Assembly: GCF_032854445.1 (NCBI RefSeq)
Contig: NC_088302.1
Span: 33,263,979-33,327,978, forward strand
From: Liolophura sinensis
Lineage: Eukaryota; Mollusca; Polyplacophora; Chitonida; Chitonidae
Reading direction: 5' to 3'
Length of the DNA stretch: 64,000 nt
Made by a program: the position numbers and the translations under genes. Every line of letters starts with the position of its first letter. Within the stretch, counting starts at the first letter, position 1. Positions 59,431-64,000 of this stretch are shown piece by piece. The notes under the pieces were generated by a model that saw only the letters and a program-made list of their open reading frames with translations, was not told where the DNA came from and ran no database searches.

Positions 59431-62225
59431 AACCAAAAGACATGTCCTCGCTGGATTATTCGTCTAAAACGTTCCATCAGCATCTGGCCAATGAAGTCGC
59501 GCTGGATCGAAAAATAACGTAAACGTATAAAAGCGTACAATACAGTAACATCTCTGGAGTTGCTTTAATCACTTTTCTTAAGTCCTGAGATCTCACATCT
59601 CAGAATATGACAGTATAAAAGCAGGGAATAACAAAGTAAAGAAATGTAGGCCAAACAGTCAGCTATGTCATAAGCTTTGATCTTGATGGTACGTCAACAA
59701 TTCTTCAATTTCGTCACGCTCGTATGGCTTTTAAACCGTGGTTTCATTTATGTCACAAACTATTTTGTTTTTTGCCTTTGTGTTTTGTTTGAAAGTAGGT
59801 TTTGTCAAAGTTGACTATAGCATAATTTTTCTAGAAAGGATTCTCTCTCCATATAAGCTAACTTGAATGCATAAACAAATCGAACAAAACAGTACAGCCG
59901 GAAAAAGACCACAAAATTGTTACCACTAACAGTATTATAAACATGTATATGCCCCCCTTTTTACGAAAATACGGCTATGCTAGCTGATATTTCTCGACCG
60001 TTAGCCTAATATATGTAAATGTCTTCTTGTTAATGTTTAGCCATGTGATTTCGCCATCCCTATAGCTACAGTTGTGTTTTAGCGTTCCTGACAACGTCAC
60101 CGTAACAAATTACATTGTGTCTAAAAAAAAAAACTTCGAGGTTGTAATTAAAATCTACTCAATCACGATTAACAAGCCTGAGGGCATAAATAACAAGCGT
60201 GGCGACTTTATGACATATATTAATTGATGATGACACCTTTAGATATATCGTTTTTATTGTGAAATAAAAACATCAACTGTATATACTCTCATGGCTTTAT
60301 GTATGCATATATACGTCTTGAGTGTGTATATGATGATCCCTTAGCGTCATCATGAAATGAGCGATGATGTACGATACACGACTATGATTATACGCAAATT
60401 AGCTATAATTGTTTTTGAATGAATGAATGAATGAATGACAATCAGTTAAATGACAGATCCTTATAACATAGAGATAATATAAATTCGTGCTTTTTTATAT
60501 ACAAGTGTCCCCCTCTTTGGATTAGAGGTCTATATAATGTGACGTTCCAGGAGATTGTTCTTTGGCTAATATGACTTCGCTTGTGCCACTCCTCATCCGG
60601 TTGGACTGACCATTATTGGTTTACTTAAGAAGGGAACACTAGCGTGGCATAGTGGTTTCCCGATGCCACTTTCAGGCATCCCCCTCCCAACTAAATATGT
60701 AGCCGCCCTGAGTCCATTTTCAGCAAAGCGTCTTAAGATCTAAGTTAAAAATTTAAACACAACTACATCTAGAATGTTTTGCTCTATAGGAAGTTTAACA
60801 TTGTTTACTGCAGAGCAACTACAATTTGACTTCTTTGCTGTTCCGAGCTTTCTAAGCGCTTGCAATTTATGGTTTTAAGTCTGAAGTTGATTGATAATTA
60901 CGTGCTGTGAGGTTCAAGAGAAAAATTCCGAAAATAAAAAATCGTGCCTCAAACAGATTTATGGGTTCCCTTTGGAATTTGCACGGCTTGGTACCGTATA
61001 TACATGACGCCTTCATATGCTGCCAAAAGAAGACAGTTTTAAACGTCTGTGAACACTTTTCAGTATACGGCGAGGACAATATCGTTATTAAAAGACGGAT
61101 GTGAGTTTGGAGGGGGTGGGATCAACTGGGGTTGGGCTGGTCGGGTTGGAAGCAGTTAATCTCTGGAAATGATTCCATTGGTCTGACAAAAAGTTTGTAC
61201 AGCGGAAGACAGTAGTTGTTTTTTTTTTCCTTTAAGCAGTCCATATTTTCGCCCTTAACATAAATGCACACGTATATCGCTACAAGCTGTGTTGATTTTA
61301 TTGTCGAGAAAATGTACTAGTAACTGAAGAAAGATGCTGGGCTTGTTGGTGTTTGTGGACCCCCTAGGTAGATAAACGTGGTTCTGCCCAGGGTGGAAGA
61401 GATTTGTCCGCTCCTGGACACGTAGAGGATAGCGTTGATTTGCACAGCAAAGTGGCGAGTTTCCGGCAGACTGACAACACGTGTTTTTGGACGTGTTTAC
61501 ATGCGCTTTTGGCTCCGTTTCTAACCACACGACAACATCGACAACGCCATGCACGTTATACATGCTGCACTCGGCACAGTCGTGTCAGAAAATTACTTTT
61601 CTCGAATGAACAAGATGGGTGATGCGAGTTAAAAGCCATCTCTGAACTATTTTAAACGATTAAAAGCATCCGCTTATTTCATCTTCCTCTCTGTTTACTC
61701 ATGTCTCATGTACAGGTAAACATGTACACGACTGAGGTCACCTGGCAACTGGCTAATCTTTTGCCATTTTTAGAAACAAACAAACAAACAAACGAATATT
61801 TAAGTGAGATGGAAATACCCTAAACAAATGTTTAATGTAGGTGTCAAATCTTTGATTAGCCCACATATAAACTATCACGTTGCATTTGGTCGTACAAGCG
61901 GATTCCTCCATTCAATTAATATATGCACCAAATAAAAACCAAGCACACATGTTTGAATGTTGAGTTTACCGCATATTTTTCGGACTTTTGAAAAGAGTTT
62001 TGTTTCTTTGCTTGTCCCTAGCTTAGGAGGTTAATATGATATTTATACTGCTGTCTCACTAGGACATCATGCCGCCAGGCACGTCCCAATGCTGAAATAA
62101 TTATAGCGCTGCCTCACTGAAACGCCAAACCGAATTAAAGATACGCTTGTATAATGGCCATCACTAAGCCTGTTCGCTTTCATTGACAACGTAGGCGGGA
62201 AGCAAAATACACTTGATATTCAATT
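59430..62225. other. Gene-poor AT-rich stretch
   Basis: No recognised exon. Simple repeats: (GAAT)n at 60416-60438 and (AAAC)n at 61777-61795. A moderately complex part at 61255-61640 has open frames on both strands without a known match. Confidence 0.4.
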
Positions 62226-62227
62226 TT

Positions 62228-62455
62228 GATTTATTTATTTGATTTATTTAATTGGTGTTTTACGCTGCAGTGAAGAATATTTCACTTATACGACAGCGGC
62301 CAGCAATAATATGGTAGGAGGAAACCGGGCAGGACCATGGGAAAATCCACGACCACAGGTTGCTAGCATGAGATGGACTTGAACCCACATCGAACGCACT
62401 GGAGAGAGTCTGAGGACCCATTGTCTCGAGTTGGCACGCTAACCACTCTGTCAAA
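62228..62455 (-). mobile_element. SINE family B, near full length
   Basis: TTTATTTAATTGGTGTTTTA, then GAGGAAACCGGGCAGGACCA and TAGCATGAGATGGACTTGAA. The head reads, on minus, AGAGTGGTTAGCGTGCCAAC. Part of the middle is deleted. Confidence 0.8.
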
Positions 62456-62849
62456 GTCTTATATAAACTTACTTTGTAAAGATCCCCCTCTCCGGATTAT
62501 ATGCAATATAGCTATTGGGTCATCAGAGGGTTGTATGTTTATAAATGAAAACATGTATACGTTGCCGGGCTCATTCCAGTAGGGTGGTACTTTCGACGCA
62601 GCAGAAAGGCCCCTGACAAAGAAGACCACAGGCTCAAATCCAGCTCTGGTTCGTTTGCGGCTTTAAGTTAAGAAGTTTTTATGATTTTTTATATATATTT
62701 TTGGGGTTTCCTCAAACCATAAACATAAGTGAAAAGTTCGTATAAGTGAAAAGTTCTGGAGTTGTCGTTTTAAGAGTAATGTTAAAATTAAAATGTGTAT
62801 TTGAGGACAATTGGCATGATCTTTAGTTTAATTATTAGCAAATTTAGTC

Positions 62850-63240
62850 TTGTGTTTTGGAATAGTAAAAACTGAAAAGAAAACAACAAAAAACGGAGCT
62901 TGCCTTTCAATCGACATAGGACATACAGGAATACAGGTTCAGCCTCGTATACCTTGCCCTGTATTTCCCGATTTGATTGGCTTTGTGCAGTTTAACGTTC
63001 TTGGAAGACCACTTCCACCAGTGTGTCGTGCTTACCTGGATGTCACAGGTGGAAAAATTCGTAATGCAGTATCTTACCGTAAATCGTGGTCTAGATCCAG
63101 CATTCCTGTTAACTCCGCCCATGAAACTGACCGCAACAGTACAACACCATCGACAAACAACAATCAAAAGCAAATTAAACAAGCAAAAGCCAATTTCAAC
63201 GAATTATTTTGGTCAAAAAAAATTTTTTTTTAAAAAAAGA
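62850..63240 (+). other. Open 127-codon stretch, not recognised
   Basis: The frame ends at 63233; it contains GACLSIDIGHTGIQVQPRIP, later VTGGKIRNAVSYRKSWSRSS and an Asn/Gln/Lys-rich end. The opposite strand is also open over the same DNA. No known domain. Most likely chance, or an old mobile fragment. Confidence 0.15.
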
Positions 63241-63439
63241 CATCATTTACGTGATGAAAACTGAGATTTTTTTTCGGATTTGTCTAATAAATGATTAGCA
63301 TATTATATGCTTACGTTAGGAAGAAATATAATATCGCACTGGTCATATATTTTTATATACATTACTTTATCATAATGTTGTTATTAAGAAAAATGTTGGC
63401 GCAATGTCCAAAAATCATCCCTGGTATCGGTAACTAGTG

Positions 63440-63717
63440 TTACTGACGTATGTCAACATAACTGGTGACCTTGTGATGTTGTATGCGATATTGTAAGTAC
63501 AGATCTACTATTAAAAGAACAGTTGGCAGAGCAAGCACGAGACATGTTCCCATGACAACCGAACACGGACAGAACATATCCCCTGACACCGGAAATGACC
63601 ATCTGTAGCACAGACACACCGTGTTCAACAGTATAAGTGTTACTAGTGCCGACATCCACGGAATACGGTTTATGTAACCTTCCGATGATAAAAATAGCTG
63701 GTGTGCATGTGTTATCT
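63440..63717 (-). CDS. Candidate exon of a class A receptor-like membrane protein (weak)
   Basis: The minus frame from a possible acceptor CACCAG at 63718 to the TAA at 63440 encodes two hydrophobic segments: WMSALVTLILLNTVCLCY, and after a Cys-rich turn (DMFCPC) a helix VVMGTCLVLALPTVLLIV, then DLYLQYRIQHHKVTSYVDIR. Its V-D-x-Y-L-x3-I-x3-K-x-V-T pattern resembles TM3 and intracellular loop 2 of adenosine-type receptors, whose coding exon also ends near this place. Against it: DLY instead of DRY, about four residues short between the Cys and the Asp, no TM1, and a stop right after a possible donor CA|GTAACA. May be a decayed or chance frame. Confidence 0.2.
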
Positions 63718-63940
63718 GACCATGATGTAATTATGACGTCGAAATTGTCACCCACATAAAACTAATTATAGCATTTTTACAACAACCGTATTAACTTCTC
63801 GGTTTACGCAATATGCTGTAATCGCCTACAGAACATATTAAATTGTTCTTTTTTGTAATCCCCGAACAACCGTGAATTTACTTCCTTACATGAAATTTTT
63901 AAAGGAAAAATGAGTTTATTCCACGATTTTTTTGTTTGTC

Positions 63941-63946
<6 letters not shown>

Positions 63947-64000
<54 letters not shown>
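63947..64000. repeat. (AT)n microsatellite running off the right edge
   Basis: Pure AT dinucleotides from 63947 to the last base; full length unknown. Confidence 0.97.

Overview
The window is eukaryotic nuclear DNA, most likely from a mollusc and tentatively a gastropod. The evidence is one gene split into many short exons with GT-AG borders, long AT-rich introns, many copies of tRNA-derived SINEs of the kinds seen in molluscs (one tail type reads GACGTTAAACCCCAAGCA then CACT/CTCA repeats; another ends GGCGTAAAACACCAATCA then AAATA repeats), and large satellite-like tandem repeats. There is no bacterial-style gene layout. Species is not determined. || LEFT THIRD (1-21200): one recognisable protein gene, on the minus strand: HAUS6 (FAM29A/Dgt6), a subunit of the augmin complex that recruits gamma-tubulin to the sides of spindle microtubules. 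I traced 19 coding exons from the start codon at 19191 down to a spliced 1050-base exon at 754-1803. The gene continues off the left edge, so its 3' end is missing. Reading phase carries across every junction except inside exon 14 (8006-8167), where an apparent one-base deletion is needed to join the N-terminal half to the C-terminal half. A 5' untranslated exon and an ETS-type promoter motif are inferred near 21.06-21.2 kb. Introns carry SINE copies, a 102-bp tandem repeat and a tandem array of TCACATGTGA palindromes. || RIGHT TWO THIRDS (21200-64000): a gene-poor region. I see no multi-exon gene that I can recognise. It holds (i) SINE copies in both orientations, several with target-site duplications; (ii) a third dispersed repeat family at about 50.5, 56.1 and 59.4 kb that does not look tRNA-derived; (iii) tandem arrays: a 42-bp array at 29.5 kb, a 35-bp satellite of about 1.9 kb at 36.6-38.5 kb, a degenerate ~105-bp array at 25.1-25.7 kb and a TATG microsatellite at 43.9 kb; and (iv) islands of complex, less AT-rich sequence with homeodomain-like TAAT sites, which resemble conserved non-coding regulatory elements near developmental genes. 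Weak coding candidates are a TATA-linked 50-codon ORF at 24.24 kb, a 188-codon open stretch at 32.6-33.1 kb, and a two-helix ORF at the right edge (63.4-63.7 kb) with a faint class A receptor TM3/loop-2 resemblance. || No new multi-gene biological system was found. The best leads are the HAUS6 exon 14 frame break, the unnamed dispersed repeat, the higher-order satellite, the right-edge receptor-like exon and the candidate regulatory islands.
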